Shown in pieces: positions 1-9,200 of a DNA stretch of 64,000 bases. The notes below the pieces were generated by a model. It was not told the origin of the DNA and did not search any database. It saw only the letters and a list, made by a program, of their open reading frames with translations. A program made the translations under genes and the position numbers. Numbering within the stretch: position 1 is the stretch's first letter; each line of letters begins with the position of its first letter. The stretch comes from Ruminiclostridium cellobioparum subsp. termitidis CT1112 (GTDB lineage Bacteria > Bacillota > Clostridia > Acetivibrionales > DSM-1351): positions 62,001-126,000 of the forward strand of contig NZ_AORV01000028.1 in the NCBI RefSeq assembly GCF_000350485.1. Reading direction: 5' to 3'.

Positions 1-51
1 AGTACTATAAAAATGATTGATAAAACTGCAAAAAATAGTAATTCCAACACT

Positions 52-1104
52 CTATTTCTTTGATTCATTTTTTTTCGGTTCTCCTTTCTTGTCAGGCTTT
101 TTTTCATCTTCATCATCCGGCTCGGAAGGTATTGTATCTATTGTTATATGCGATATTTTGGAGATGTTTTTAATATATGATGCATCTCTTGCAACTACGC
201 TGTAAGTTCCGGAACCTAAGTTTTCAAAGGTATATGTCTTGCTTTGTGTGTTTGTCCAGCTCGATCCGCCATCTAAACTTATGTCATATCCCCGTTCTCT
301 CCCTCCTTTTATCTTGACTGTAATACTTCCTGTAGGTTCGGAACCCGAGCTGTCGCTGTGCGTACATGAAATTTCAACCGGTATTGGATCAATATAAAGC
401 TTTGGGTCAACAGGAGTTGCACCTCCATACGAACTCCCCTCCCTAACCTCAAAATGAAGGTGATGTCCCGTTGAGGTACCTGGATAATAATCATATGGTT
501 TACCCTCCTCCTTTTTAGGCTCACCGCCTTCTGATGCAATAACATCTCCCTGCTTTACCTTGCTGTCAGGTATTGCATGAATGGCAGACAGATGAAGATA
601 TCTGGTAAAGAACTGTCTTCCGTCTACATTGTGATAGATGGTAACATACATTCCCGCTTCATCATTAAAACCTAAATCATACACCTGACCGTCTGCAATG
701 GAATAAACGTTTGAATGCCATTCCGAATTAAAATCCTGTCCCCAATGTGGTCTTGATATGCCAAGGACAGGGTGAGGGACGGGGGTCGCACTGAACCCCC
801 TGCTGCCGGTTGTCCCATCACTGGGGTACGAATAAAATCCACCCCGGTCTATTACTTTATTCTCCGGTTTAATATAGTCCCTATATTTATCCTGGGCATT
901 TTCTATGGTTGTTCTTTCATATCCGGATAATCCAAGTTTGCTGGATAGAAAGTCAATAGGAGCCATTAGAACATATGCAAATATACAAACAACAAAGAAT
1001 AATAAAAAGACTGGTATCAGAATGCTTATTAATAAACCTTTTCGCCCTTCCTTGGATGACAGTACCTGGACTGCCGCTTTAATCAGTGCGGGATTTATAG
1101 CCAT
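52..1104 (-). CDS. M23 (LytM-type) peptidase, conjugation cell-wall hydrolase
   Basis: Predicted 350-aa membrane-anchored murein endopeptidase. One transmembrane segment lies at about residues 23-46. The M23 zinc site is visible as HWGQD (H120, D124) and HLHFEV (H215, H217). After the peptidase comes an Ig-like domain (about 240-320) and a charged Lys/Glu/Asp-rich tail. The ATG at 1104 is chosen because GGAGGTGA sits 8 nt upstream; a longer TTG reading would include that ribosome binding site. It is last in the visible conjugation cluster and would supply the VirB1-like function of opening peptidoglycan for the secretion channel. Family assignment is firm; the conjugative role is inferred from context. 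Confidence 0.9.
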   Translation of the reverse strand: MAINPALIKAAVQVLSSKEGRKGLLISILIPVFLLFFVVCIFAYVLMAPIDFLSSKLGLSGYERTTIENAQDKYRDYIKPENKVIDRGGFYSYPSDGTTGSRGFSATPVPHPVLGISRPHWGQDFNSEWHSNVYSIADGQVYDLGFNDEAGMYVTIYHNVDGRQFFTRYLHLSAIHAIPDSKVKQGDVIASEGGEPKKEEGKPYDYYPGTSTGHHLHFEVREGSSYGGATPVDPKLYIDPIPVEISCTHSDSSGSEPTGSITVKIKGGRERGYDISLDGGSSWTNTQSKTYTFENLGSGTYSVVARDASYIKNISKISHITIDTIPSEPDDEDEKKPDKKGEPKKNESKK

Positions 1105-1128
1105 TTTTGAAATCACCTCCAAAAAATT

Positions 1129-1158
1129 AGAGCTGATAGGAAAAATCCTATCAGCTCT
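1129..1158 (-). terminator. Intrinsic terminator after hepT
   Basis: Perfect 12-bp inverted repeat (1129-1140 with 1147-1158) with a 6-nt loop. On the minus strand it is followed by AATTTTTT. It lies between the hepT stop and the M23 ribosome binding site, so it ends or attenuates transcription coming from the toxin-antitoxin pair. Confidence 0.8.
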
Positions 1159-1178
1159 TTTAAATCAACCTATATCAA

Positions 1179-1580
1179 TTAAATTTCCGGCTCTTCATCG
1201 CCTTCATCTTCTACTGCTGCCTGTTCAAGCACCCGATATTTATCTAATATATCACTGCAATACTCCCTTAATTGCGGTATATCCTCATTAACGGCTTCCC
1301 ATACTATTGTAGCATTTATATCCCCATACTTATGTGCCATGATATTTCTCATACCCTTTATATTTCGCCAAGGAACACCGCCATATGACTCTTTAAAGTC
1401 ATCAGTTAAATTACCTGATAATTCACCAATTTGAAGGATACACATGGCAACTGCATTTCTATATATGGAATTAGATTTGAAAACTTCAAAAGAGTCTCCA
1501 AAGTAAGTTTGTGTATGAAAAATTTCATTACAGTAATCAACTATATGTTTTAATATGTCAATATTTCTTTCACTGCTCAT
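1179..1580 (-). CDS. hepT: HEPN-domain toxin HepT (DUF86 family)
   Basis: Predicted 133-aa all-helical HEPN protein. The catalytic RX4HXY motif is present as RNIMAHKY (R78, H83, Y85), the signature of HepT RNase toxins. The ATG at 1580 has GGAGGA about 11 nt upstream, and the gene overlaps the 3' end of mntA by 11 bp, the usual coupled arrangement. In characterised HepT/MntA pairs the antitoxin AMPylates the tyrosine of this motif, and that tyrosine is conserved here. It ends in an acidic tail. It sits between virB4 and the M23 gene, consistent with an element-maintenance role (inference). Confidence 0.88.
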   Translation of the reverse strand: MSSERNIDILKHIVDYCNEIFHTQTYFGDSFEVFKSNSIYRNAVAMCILQIGELSGNLTDDFKESYGGVPWRNIKGMRNIMAHKYGDINATIVWEAVNEDIPQLREYCSDILDKYRVLEQAAVEDEGDEEPEI

Positions 1581-1869
1581 AAAGAATGATTTCCTCCATT
1601 CTGATTTTGTTAAGAAACTGCTCATTAAGACTTTCAGTAGTCAATACGTCCACCCTGGCAGCAAGCTTTTCCTCCAGATCAAGATGGAAGCCTGAGAGTT
1701 GAAATAGCCCTTTTAATCGGCCTTTATCAATTCTTAAATCTATATCACTATTATACCCTGCCTCACCTCTCGCATATGAACCAAACAGAGTTACCCTTTC
1801 CACTCCGTACATATGAGCTACTTCTTTAACCACTGCTTTAATCTCTTCTATTGAATAAATTCTATCCAT
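1570..1869 (-). CDS. mntA: MntA-type nucleotidyltransferase antitoxin
   Basis: A 99-aa minimal nucleotidyltransferase. The motif GSX10DXD is intact (GSYARGEA..., G30-S31, D42, D44), so it should be an active nucleotidyltransferase. In the HepT/MntA (type VII) family this protein transfers AMP to the HEPN partner and neutralises it. The start at 1869 has GAGGTGG 7 nt upstream. It is first of the two-gene operon, with its own promoter-like sequence and a small inverted repeat upstream. Confidence 0.88.
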   Translation of the reverse strand: MDRIYSIEEIKAVVKEVAHMYGVERVTLFGSYARGEAGYNSDIDLRIDKGRLKGLFQLSGFHLDLEEKLAARVDVLTTESLNEQFLNKIRMEEIILYEQ

Positions 1870-1899
1870 AAATATTCCACCTCATTATAATTTTACAAT

Positions 1900-1927
1900 A
1901 TTTTATTCCTATTTGGAATATTGCCAA
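1900..1927 (-). promoter_or_regulatory. Candidate mntA-hepT promoter with embedded operator
   Basis: Reading the minus strand, TTGGCA (1922-1927) and TAAAAT (1900-1905) are separated by 16 nt. An inverted repeat TATTCC-5 nt-GGAATA (1904-1920) fills the spacer and touches the -10. This arrangement would allow repression by a bound protein. It is a pattern match only. Confidence 0.5.
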
Positions 1928-1937
1928 AAATATAAAG

Positions 1938-3767
1938 CTATTTTCCACCGGCTTTACCGAAGTATTTCATTTTATATTCGGATAATTCAAAATCTACCTG
2001 CAGACGTTTCGAGCCAATCAAGACAAGCCCTATTTTTCTTCTTTTAGCTGCAAGTATTTCTTCCTCAGCCTCTGTCAGCTTATATAAGTCTTTTGTTTCC
2101 TGCAGGTTTTTGCCGTCAGTCCCCATCAGGATTTTTATACAAGGTATATCCAGCAAAGCCTGTCCATACATTTTTACCGAAGGATCCAGAAAGTCAACGA
2201 CTGAATGTGATATTATCGCTATTGCAGCTTCATACTTTCTATCTCTCTTGACACAGTTTCTTAAAAAGATTAGTGATTGCGGTACCCTGTGATCGATCAT
2301 TAAATAGGATTCATCACATATTAACAGAACTCTTTCTTCTCTGTTTTTTGTCATCTGGTCCCAGCACCATTGAAGCACTTCATAATATTGAGTACTTTTT
2401 ATATTGTCGGAAGTATCCTGAAGATCATGAGTATCCATGCATACGCACCTTGATTGAGCATTTATAGTTGTATGTCCATTCCACAAAAACTGGTCTGAAC
2501 CATAAAACAGGTCGTGGAGCAGCAAAAGTATTTCGTTATATAGTTTTTTAACATCAGGATCTATTTCCTTATTTTTTCTTTCTTCAATAACCTCTGCCAA
2601 ATTCGTGAATATGGGATAATCCTCGTTTTTTAAGATACTTATATCCGTATCCCAAAAAATATTAAACTTGTTGTATAACTCAGTAAGACACATCTTTAAG
2701 AGTGCTATATGCATCTCAGTAAGTGAAGATTTATAAAGTTTGAAGAATATCTCAAGGGACTTCATATGTAATGCCAAAGCCCCCATACCATTCCCCTCAT
2801 CACGATACAGCGTTTCTCCATCTTCGTCTTCTTCATCCAAAGGAACCAGCCTGATCTGCAAAGGGTTTAATCTTCCTTTTACACCTCCACCGCAATTAAG
2901 CCAGTCACCATGCAGATTCCGGGTAAGCTCTTTATATTCGCGTTCCGGGTCTATCATGATTATCTTTGTCCCGCGCATGTACTCGCAAATAATTATATCT
3001 TTTATTTTTGTGCTCTTTCCTACTCCTGCAACTCCCATAATCACCATATTTGAATTTGTCCTGTCGCCGCCGCGCATCCAGGGGTCTATAACTACCAACC
3101 CACCGGATGTGTCTTTCCCGAAATAATATCCCCTGCCATCGTTCAAGCCTGTTGAAGCAAAGGGGAAACCTCCAATAAAGCTTGAAAGGGGTAATATTCT
3201 TTGAGTAATCTGTTCAATTTTCTCTTGAGGAGAATAGAAGGGTGAAATTTGTTTAAAGGCTTCTTTCTGCAGACTCGATAAAACTCTGCCCTTACACTTT
3301 GCAACAGCAATTGCACTTTCTACTTTTTGGCATACCTTTTTTAAGGCTTTTTCATCACGGGTCAGAGGGGCAATAAGCAGGCTCATGGCACCTATTTTTT
3401 CGCCTTGCTGGTCAACCTGGATCATCATTTTCTCAGCATCATCAGCTGCACGTTTTGCTCTTGAAGCCACCAGGGCGTCTTTTGCACTTTGCTCCTCACC
3501 GCGTTTTTGTCTTATTGTATTAGATAAGCTCTCAAGGAAAGCTGAATCATCAACCGGTGTAAATGTAATACTTGCAACAGTAGACGGTATATTGGTGAGT
3601 TTTGAGAGCCAGCCGTAATCTGCAGACTGAGGGTACTTTACAATACCGTAAACTTTCCCCATATTCTCACCAACTATAATTGAGTTTTGTTTATATTCCA
3701 TTCCTATAGGAGTTATACTGTTAAGTAATGCGCCGTTTACAGGTATTTCTTCATGTTTCTTCGCCAT
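1938..3767 (-). CDS. virB4: VirB4-family conjugation ATPase
   Basis: A 609-aa VirB4/TraE-type ATPase, the cytoplasmic motor of the type IV secretion channel. The Walker A motif is GVAGVGKST (about 245-253) and the Walker B is VLLICDE (about 480-486). Before Walker A comes the typical YYFGKD...VVIDPW strand. The N-terminal VirB4 domain is short here, and a separate upstream protein (3976-4716) carries similar material, so the function looks divided between genes. ATG has AAAAGGGG upstream. It overlaps the 73-aa upstream ORF by 17 bp. Confidence 0.92.
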   Translation of the reverse strand: MAKKHEEIPVNGALLNSITPIGMEYKQNSIIVGENMGKVYGIVKYPQSADYGWLSKLTNIPSTVASITFTPVDDSAFLESLSNTIRQKRGEEQSAKDALVASRAKRAADDAEKMMIQVDQQGEKIGAMSLLIAPLTRDEKALKKVCQKVESAIAVAKCKGRVLSSLQKEAFKQISPFYSPQEKIEQITQRILPLSSFIGGFPFASTGLNDGRGYYFGKDTSGGLVVIDPWMRGGDRTNSNMVIMGVAGVGKSTKIKDIIICEYMRGTKIIMIDPEREYKELTRNLHGDWLNCGGGVKGRLNPLQIRLVPLDEEDEDGETLYRDEGNGMGALALHMKSLEIFFKLYKSSLTEMHIALLKMCLTELYNKFNIFWDTDISILKNEDYPIFTNLAEVIEERKNKEIDPDVKKLYNEILLLLHDLFYGSDQFLWNGHTTINAQSRCVCMDTHDLQDTSDNIKSTQYYEVLQWCWDQMTKNREERVLLICDESYLMIDHRVPQSLIFLRNCVKRDRKYEAAIAIISHSVVDFLDPSVKMYGQALLDIPCIKILMGTDGKNLQETKDLYKLTEAEEEILAAKRRKIGLVLIGSKRLQVDFELSEYKMKYFGKAGGK

Positions 3768-3972
3768 TTTTTAATCCCCTTTTCCTAGCTTCTTTAAGTT
3801 TAGCTGTAAAGCACATTCCTGCTCCTGAAACTCCCATTTTTACTATATTGGAGTTCTCTGCATACCCATTACATTTTGACCAAGGATCAATAAAAACCGG
3901 TTTATTTAGATTAGCTATACCGACAAAGTAACCCTTATCCTTATCTAAATTCACGGCAGGTTTATCTATCAT
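3751..3972 (-). CDS. Miniature VirB4-like fragment with broken Walker A
   Basis: A 73-aa ORF resembling only the stretch of VirB4 around its P-loop. It has GYFVG...PVFIDPW and then GVSGAGMCF where the neighbouring virB4 has GVAGVGKST, so the Lys-Ser/Thr needed for nucleotide binding is lost. It has a good ribosome binding site (GAGAGGAG, 6 nt before ATG), lies 3 nt after the upstream stop and overlaps virB4 by 17 bp. It is either a decayed partial duplication or a small peptide kept for translational coupling. Confidence 0.55.
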   Translation of the reverse strand: MIDKPAVNLDKDKGYFVGIANLNKPVFIDPWSKCNGYAENSNIVKMGVSGAGMCFTAKLKEARKRGLKNGEET

Positions 3973-3975
3973 AAA

Positions 3976-4716
3976 TTACTCCTCTCTTCCTGCTGCAATC
4001 AGGCTTTCAATTATTGGCATTGCTGCCCGGATGTTCGTACTTTCAATGTGAACATAGGCGGGATTGGTAATAAGATTTGACAGCCGGACTATATCATCTT
4101 CCTTAAGTATTTCACCGTTGATACTTACTGCAGTAAAATATCCCAGAATACTAAAGGCCCTTTTTTGCAGATCATTTTCAGAGCCTTCGGAATATTTCTC
4201 CCAGATTTTGATATAGAATTGTCTTTCAACAACTTCTCCGGACAGAGCATAGTTACTCATGGCCTGCATTTCATTCTTCAGGATCTCTTTCTGTATTGGA
4301 TCATTGGATTCAGATAGTAGTTCACTATACTCCTTAATCAATGGAGAAATATCTACCGGTCTGCTCAGTGCCATAAACCCGAATTTGAATGGTTCAGCCG
4401 ATATCTCGGCAGTAAGCTGCCTGGTGAGTGTTCTTTTTTCTCTCCTGGAAAGCAGATCTGGAGAGATGGGATAAATTCTTACGTAAGTAAAGACCAAGCC
4501 GTCCCTTGTATAAAGGTATTTATCTGTAATGTCTTTTACATTAACAAACTCCTGGGCTGTTATCTCTGGAAGAGTTTTATTTTTATTTGGTTTTGTATGT
4601 TTCGACTTTTCCGGCACCGGTGCAGAAGTTTTTGCATTGTTCTTATTTATGAATGCCAGAGCTATTGCACCACCAACTACGGCCACCAATGGAAATATTA
4701 TTGCTAAAATATTCAT
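3976..4716 (-). CDS. Membrane-anchored VirB4 N-terminal-domain-like conjugation protein
   Basis: A 246-aa protein with an N-terminal membrane segment (residues 1-22), a Pro/Lys-rich linker (about 28-50) and a cytoplasmic domain. The phrase TRDGLVFTYVRI and the following helical region recall the amino-terminal domain of VirB4/TraE proteins of Gram-positive elements, but no P-loop is present. ATG has GAGGTG upstream. It directly precedes the VirB4 fragment and virB4 in one operon, so it probably docks the ATPase at the membrane. The family call is tentative. Confidence 0.55.
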   Translation of the reverse strand: MNILAIIFPLVAVVGGAIALAFINKNNAKTSAPVPEKSKHTKPNKNKTLPEITAQEFVNVKDITDKYLYTRDGLVFTYVRIYPISPDLLSRREKRTLTRQLTAEISAEPFKFGFMALSRPVDISPLIKEYSELLSESNDPIQKEILKNEMQAMSNYALSGEVVERQFYIKIWEKYSEGSENDLQKRAFSILGYFTAVSINGEILKEDDIVRLSNLITNPAYVHIESTNIRAAMPIIESLIAAGREE

Positions 4717-4738
4717 ATATACTTTTCACCTCGTTTTG

Positions 4739-5443
4739 TTAGCTATGATAATTTTCTTTTTTTACATAGGAGAAATCGAGAACATAATATGCACTTGGTT
4801 CTCTCGGGGACCAATCATCATCTTCTTCATCTTCCTCCGGAGATAGCTGGACTGAATCAGCCTCTATTTCTTCTTTCAAGTCTCCATCTGTAACAATGTC
4901 TGTTTCCGGATCTTCTTCCGTGTTTTTATCCAATGCCGGATTTTCATCATGATCATTTAAATTGTTTTCCTTATCATCCGATTCATCCTCAGCTTCAAGA
5001 TTTTCTTTTTCAGTATCCTGATCAGGTTCCTGACTTTCGTCTCTTTGTAAAAGCTCCGGATTTAATATATTTTCAGCCACAATATCAGAACAATTAATTA
5101 TCCTGGTAATTAAAGCTGTCAAAATACTATTAATAGCCTTATATATCTTTGAATCGATTATTTTGACTACAGTAAAAGTGCATATACCATAGGTTTTATT
5201 TTTAATTCTGATATTGTCCAGTTTTTCAATTCCTACCAGGTGGATTTTTTCACTCTTACCAAAATTCTGGGCTATATATGTTGCATTTTTATCCCATGCG
5301 GATATATTAACCGGCACATTGTTTTTAACCCTCCCTGCCGTATTTACAAATACGCAATTATCCAGGACAACTCTTTTCTTTCCTTCTATTATGACCTTCT
5401 TTGCCACCGGTTCCATTGCCAACCTTCCTGAAATGATCAGCAT
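4739..5443 (-). CDS. SSB-like OB-fold protein with long acidic tail
   Basis: A 234-aa protein. Residues 1-110 resemble a single-stranded DNA-binding OB fold (begins MLIISGRLA, then VVLDNCVFVN, VNISAWDKNA) and align with the neighbouring 156-aa SSB-like protein. Residues 130-215 are very rich in Glu/Asp/Asn, then a short aromatic end (YYVLDFSYVKK). The acidic tail is longer than in ordinary SSB, whose tail recruits partner proteins. Likely coats transferred single strands or modulates T4SS assembly (inference). Confidence 0.65.
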   Translation of the reverse strand: MLIISGRLAMEPVAKKVIIEGKKRVVLDNCVFVNTAGRVKNNVPVNISAWDKNATYIAQNFGKSEKIHLVGIEKLDNIRIKNKTYGICTFTVVKIIDSKIYKAINSILTALITRIINCSDIVAENILNPELLQRDESQEPDQDTEKENLEAEDESDDKENNLNDHDENPALDKNTEEDPETDIVTDGDLKEEIEADSVQLSPEEDEEDDDWSPREPSAYYVLDFSYVKKENYHS

Positions 5444-5479
5444 ACTTTTATCCCCCTCTCTCTTCGACCTGAAATATTT

Positions 5480-5510
5480 AGGGCGGTAGAATAAGTTTTT
5501 CTACCGCCCT
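5480..5510 (-). terminator. Strong hairpin between the two SSB-like genes
   Basis: Perfect 12-bp inverted repeat (5480-5491 and 5499-5510) with a 7-nt loop. The U-tract on the minus strand is weak (AAATATTT), so it may attenuate or stabilise mRNA between the paralogues instead of stopping transcription fully. Confidence 0.6.
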
Positions 5511-5527
5511 GGCTTCATTCAAATACT

Positions 5528-5995
5528 TTAAATTTCTTCTTCCTCCGGTTCAGGATAATATGAATTATCTGCATCTCTGTTCATATCGCTATTCTGATTG
5601 TCCTGGTTTTCGTTTTGAGTTTCCTGAGCTCGTTCGGTATAACTGTTTTCCAACCGTGATAAAGTGTTGCCCAGGAATTTGACCGTATTTATGTACATAT
5701 CCCAGTCAAGAACTTTTCTTACTGTGAAAACACACTCAGTAAATTTTTTGTCTCCAACCTTTCTATCATGTGGTGTTTCCTGGGCTACCAGCTGGATACT
5801 ATCCCCTTTCTGAAAGTTTTCCTGAATAAATCTTGCGTTCTCTCCCCATGCAGTAATATTCATTGGAACATCCTGTCCCAGCTCCTTATTGTTTACGAAA
5901 ACACAGTTATTCAGCACTGCATAAGGCCTGCCTTTGTCAGATACCCCCTCTCTTACTTCACAATCCCGTGCCAATCTGCCTGACATAATAATCAT
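5528..5995 (-). CDS. SSB-like OB-fold protein
   Basis: A 155-aa single-stranded DNA-binding-like protein: MIIMSGRLARD, AVLNNCVFVN, MNITAWGENARF, then a C-terminal half rich in Gln/Asn/Glu ending PEPEEEEI, the acidic tail expected of SSB. The start at 5995 is preferred over the upstream alternative because it aligns with the paralogue's MLIISGRL start and has AAAGG about 12 nt upstream. It is first of the virB4 operon and follows two terminators. Confidence 0.7.
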   Translation of the reverse strand: MIIMSGRLARDCEVREGVSDKGRPYAVLNNCVFVNNKELGQDVPMNITAWGENARFIQENFQKGDSIQLVAQETPHDRKVGDKKFTECVFTVRKVLDWDMYINTVKFLGNTLSRLENSYTERAQETQNENQDNQNSDMNRDADNSYYPEPEEEEI

Positions 5996-6068
5996 TGATA
6001 CACACATCCTTTCCTTTTATTTAAATGACCTTGGCCATTTATTCAAAATACGTTACTGAAAAAGAAAA

Positions 6069-6089
6069 AAACAGCTTTAAGGGCTGTTT
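6069..6089 (-). terminator. Terminator downstream of the 1398-aa surface protein
   Basis: AAACAGC/GCTGTTT 7-bp stem; on the minus strand it runs into T7CTTTTT, a classic intrinsic terminator. Confidence 0.7.
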
Positions 6090-6154
6090 ATAACTTACAC
6101 ATATTGACAAAATAGTATTGTTTTTGATATTCTTTTTCTGAGGAGTTTTTTGAT

Positions 6155-6205
6155 GAAAAAGAGATCAGTTGTACCTCGGGAGGGTCCTGGACTGATCTCT
6201 TTTTC
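6155..6205. terminator. Long bidirectional hairpin after the surface-protein operon
   Basis: A 15-bp perfect stem (6155-6169 with 6191-6205) with A- and T-rich ends, so it can terminate on both strands. The 21-nt loop contains two further small hairpins (CCTC-GG-GAGG and GTCC-T-GGAC). It lies immediately after the stop of the 1398-aa protein gene. Confidence 0.7.
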
Positions 6206-6215
6206 CTTTATGTAT

Positions 6216-9200
6216 TTAGAATGACATTTTTACTCTGAAATAATCGTCATCAATAATATTTGTTACGACTGTGTCTGTTTTCATGGTACCGTTACTATAC
6301 GTAACAGTAAAAAGGAAAGTTGCTTGTTTTCCCCGCCACCTGGTTCCCTTCATATCCTCATTCCACATATCACCGGTAAAAGTATTTGAGCTTTGCTTAG
6401 TAAGCAAGACAGGACTATAGTTTCTCTCAACGATTTTAACACTTACATTTGATGCCGTTATGCTGCTTTCAGGTGATATTTTGGTGGTGGTTGCACTAAG
6501 TATATACTTTTCACCGGTAAAGAATGTTTCATTCCCAAATATGGGCTTTCCAATGCTCTGCAAATGCTTGTTATAGTTTATCCAATTCATTTTCCAAATA
6601 GGTGTATGATCTACAACACCATTTATGCCCAGCGGGTACGCTGTAAAGCTTAATGAGGCGCTGCCCGATTCCCCGTCCGGATCTATAACAGTTACTCTGT
6701 ATTGGTAGTTTCCGGCCGGTATTTTAGTTATGGAATAAGTTTGAGTGGAACCTGAAGCACAAGCGGTTTTTGTAAATACAGTTTTCCATGATCCCGAATC
6801 CTTCTTTTCCTCCAAAACAAGATCCATGTTATCATTATCAGGATCAGTCGGCTTCATATAAAGTACAAGATCATCACCTTCGTAAACATAAGACAAAGAT
6901 TTTGTAATAGTGACCTCCGGAGGTTCATTTGAATTTACCGGTACCGTCGTGAAATCCTGATAATAATAGTTACTCCAGGCCCCTTCGATGTCCCTTGCTT
7001 TTAAGCGCATATTATATGTTTTGTTTACAGGAACATTTGTGGGCAATCCTGATAACCAGGTACTGTCAGTACTAAGTTTGTACTCAAATGAGCTTTGTGC
7101 AATACCTTTGTCAGATCTGCTTATTTGATGATCCAGATCATAGGACGTATTGTTTGCTCTGAGAGTGCAGAGCTTAGTGGTTTCATTGTATCTCGAACTC
7201 ACTGTAAATAAGGCTATAGGTCTGCGGTGTACAATAATTGTGGCTGGCGCCGAAACATTTGACCAAAGCCGGTAGTTGTCAAACCTGTTGTCATCTTTCG
7301 GGTTATCCCTGAATTGTGCAACTACTGTATATTTTCCAACTTTGCTGAAGGTGTACAACGGTTCGGTGATCCACTTGCCTGAGTTACTGTCCATCCCATT
7401 TGAGTTATCAAAGTAGGTCGGGTCATGGGTATACTGCCATTTATCTGAATATTTCGGGTCGTGCTCAAAATCGCTGTAAATCTGGTTATAGCGGACACTT
7501 TCTTCATTTACCAATAGCGTAAGTGTTGTACTGCCTTGCTTTGTAAATGTGTCATACTTCCTTACAATAAGGGTTCTGACCGTGTTTTCATCCTTGCAGA
7601 ATGCGCTGTCCATAACAGAGTTATATATCAATTCTCTTAAGGAATACTGCTGCCTGTTAACGGGGATATATGGATATTGTAATTTCAAGTCCCTAACTTC
7701 GGCCGGAGAAACAACGTAAATATTGAATCTGTTAGCATTTAGATAATTTAAAACCGTGCTGTCCAAATTATCCAACAGCAAATAATCCGACGGAGCATGA
7801 AAGTAAGTATCTTTTTTGACATTATCGGAAATATATATAAAGTACCTCTCTGACCCATCCCTTAACTGAGTGTTGAATATTTTCGACTTTGAGAATGCTT
7901 TTACAGGCTTAGTGGTAATATCAAAAGCTGAATCTACCTTACCACAATTGACAGTAGTGTATTTGTATTTGTATAATCCATAAGCATCCATTCCCAAATA
8001 ATCGCAATTAACATAACAAATATTGCCCTGCTTGTTCACATATGCAAAATGGTCGCCTATTTGCAAATAATCGGCAGCAGTATCACCAACTGAAGCATCA
8101 AAGACTGTGGGTACTCCTCCTCCATTGTTTGCATAATATCTTGCAGCATCATAAGTGGTTGTAATATCAGTCTTAAATATATTTTCGTAGTTAAGACGGC
8201 CTATATAACCAATTTCACCGCTGAGAGTTCTTACTACAAGTCCTCCGGTAGCACCACTATTATCCTGTATAAACAATATTTTATCAGCTGCAGGCACATT
8301 ATAAGTGCTCCAACCTCCGGAAGTATTACTATATATTTTACCGTCAGTTGCCACTAAATAAGTAACACCATATGTTGATTTACCCATAATAGCCTGTTTT
8401 ATAGGTATATTTATAGATACCTGTCCTTGCAGATTATACACCTTATTATCAGTACAAAGTATAACAGCTTGTCTTGCCGCATCCCTGGCCGTTGATAAAT
8501 CCTTTATAGGATAAGGCAATTTTCCGCTATGATAAAGTGGTCTTTGCGGACTACCATTTGACCAATACGTATAATCTATGTTTCCGTCGTTAGATATATA
8601 ATAAAGACTACTACCGCCAACACCAAGTATATACTGGGTATTGGCCGGAGCATAAGGGTCTTTTGCTACTGGAACCATTGAGTTATCCCAGTTCAGCACA
8701 CGCTTGTATACACCTGTATCCGTTACCATGTACATTACCCAAAATTCATTAACATCAAAAGCAAGTGATCTTACACCGGTCCAGTAAGTGTTTGTAAATT
8801 CCTGATACTGTATTGGCATGTCATATCCAAGACGTGAATTGAATGTCACTCCATTGGCACCGCAAACCCACAATGCCCCATCATTTTTTATTATGTAAAT
8901 GGAATAGCCACTGCTACTATTGTAGAAATATGCATCTTTTACATCTGTAGCTATTTTAATAAAGCTACTGTAGGTTTTAGTTGTTGTACTCTGTCCAAAC
9001 AGACCATATACTTCATTTCCCTGGTAGTTCCCTCCTATAAGATTGCTGCCCCGCGCCCATAACTCCCCATTACCACAAAGTAAGAGTGTGGCATCGGTAT
9101 TATATTGAGAATAACTCTTATAATCACCCTTTGTCACATATTTTTTCCAGGTGTCTACATCTTCAAGAAAATCCATATTAACAACATTTGTTTTGAAATC

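Noticed and set aside
309-545. 78-aa ORF inside the M23 gene
   Set aside because: Shadow frame of the M23 coding sequence with no separate signals.
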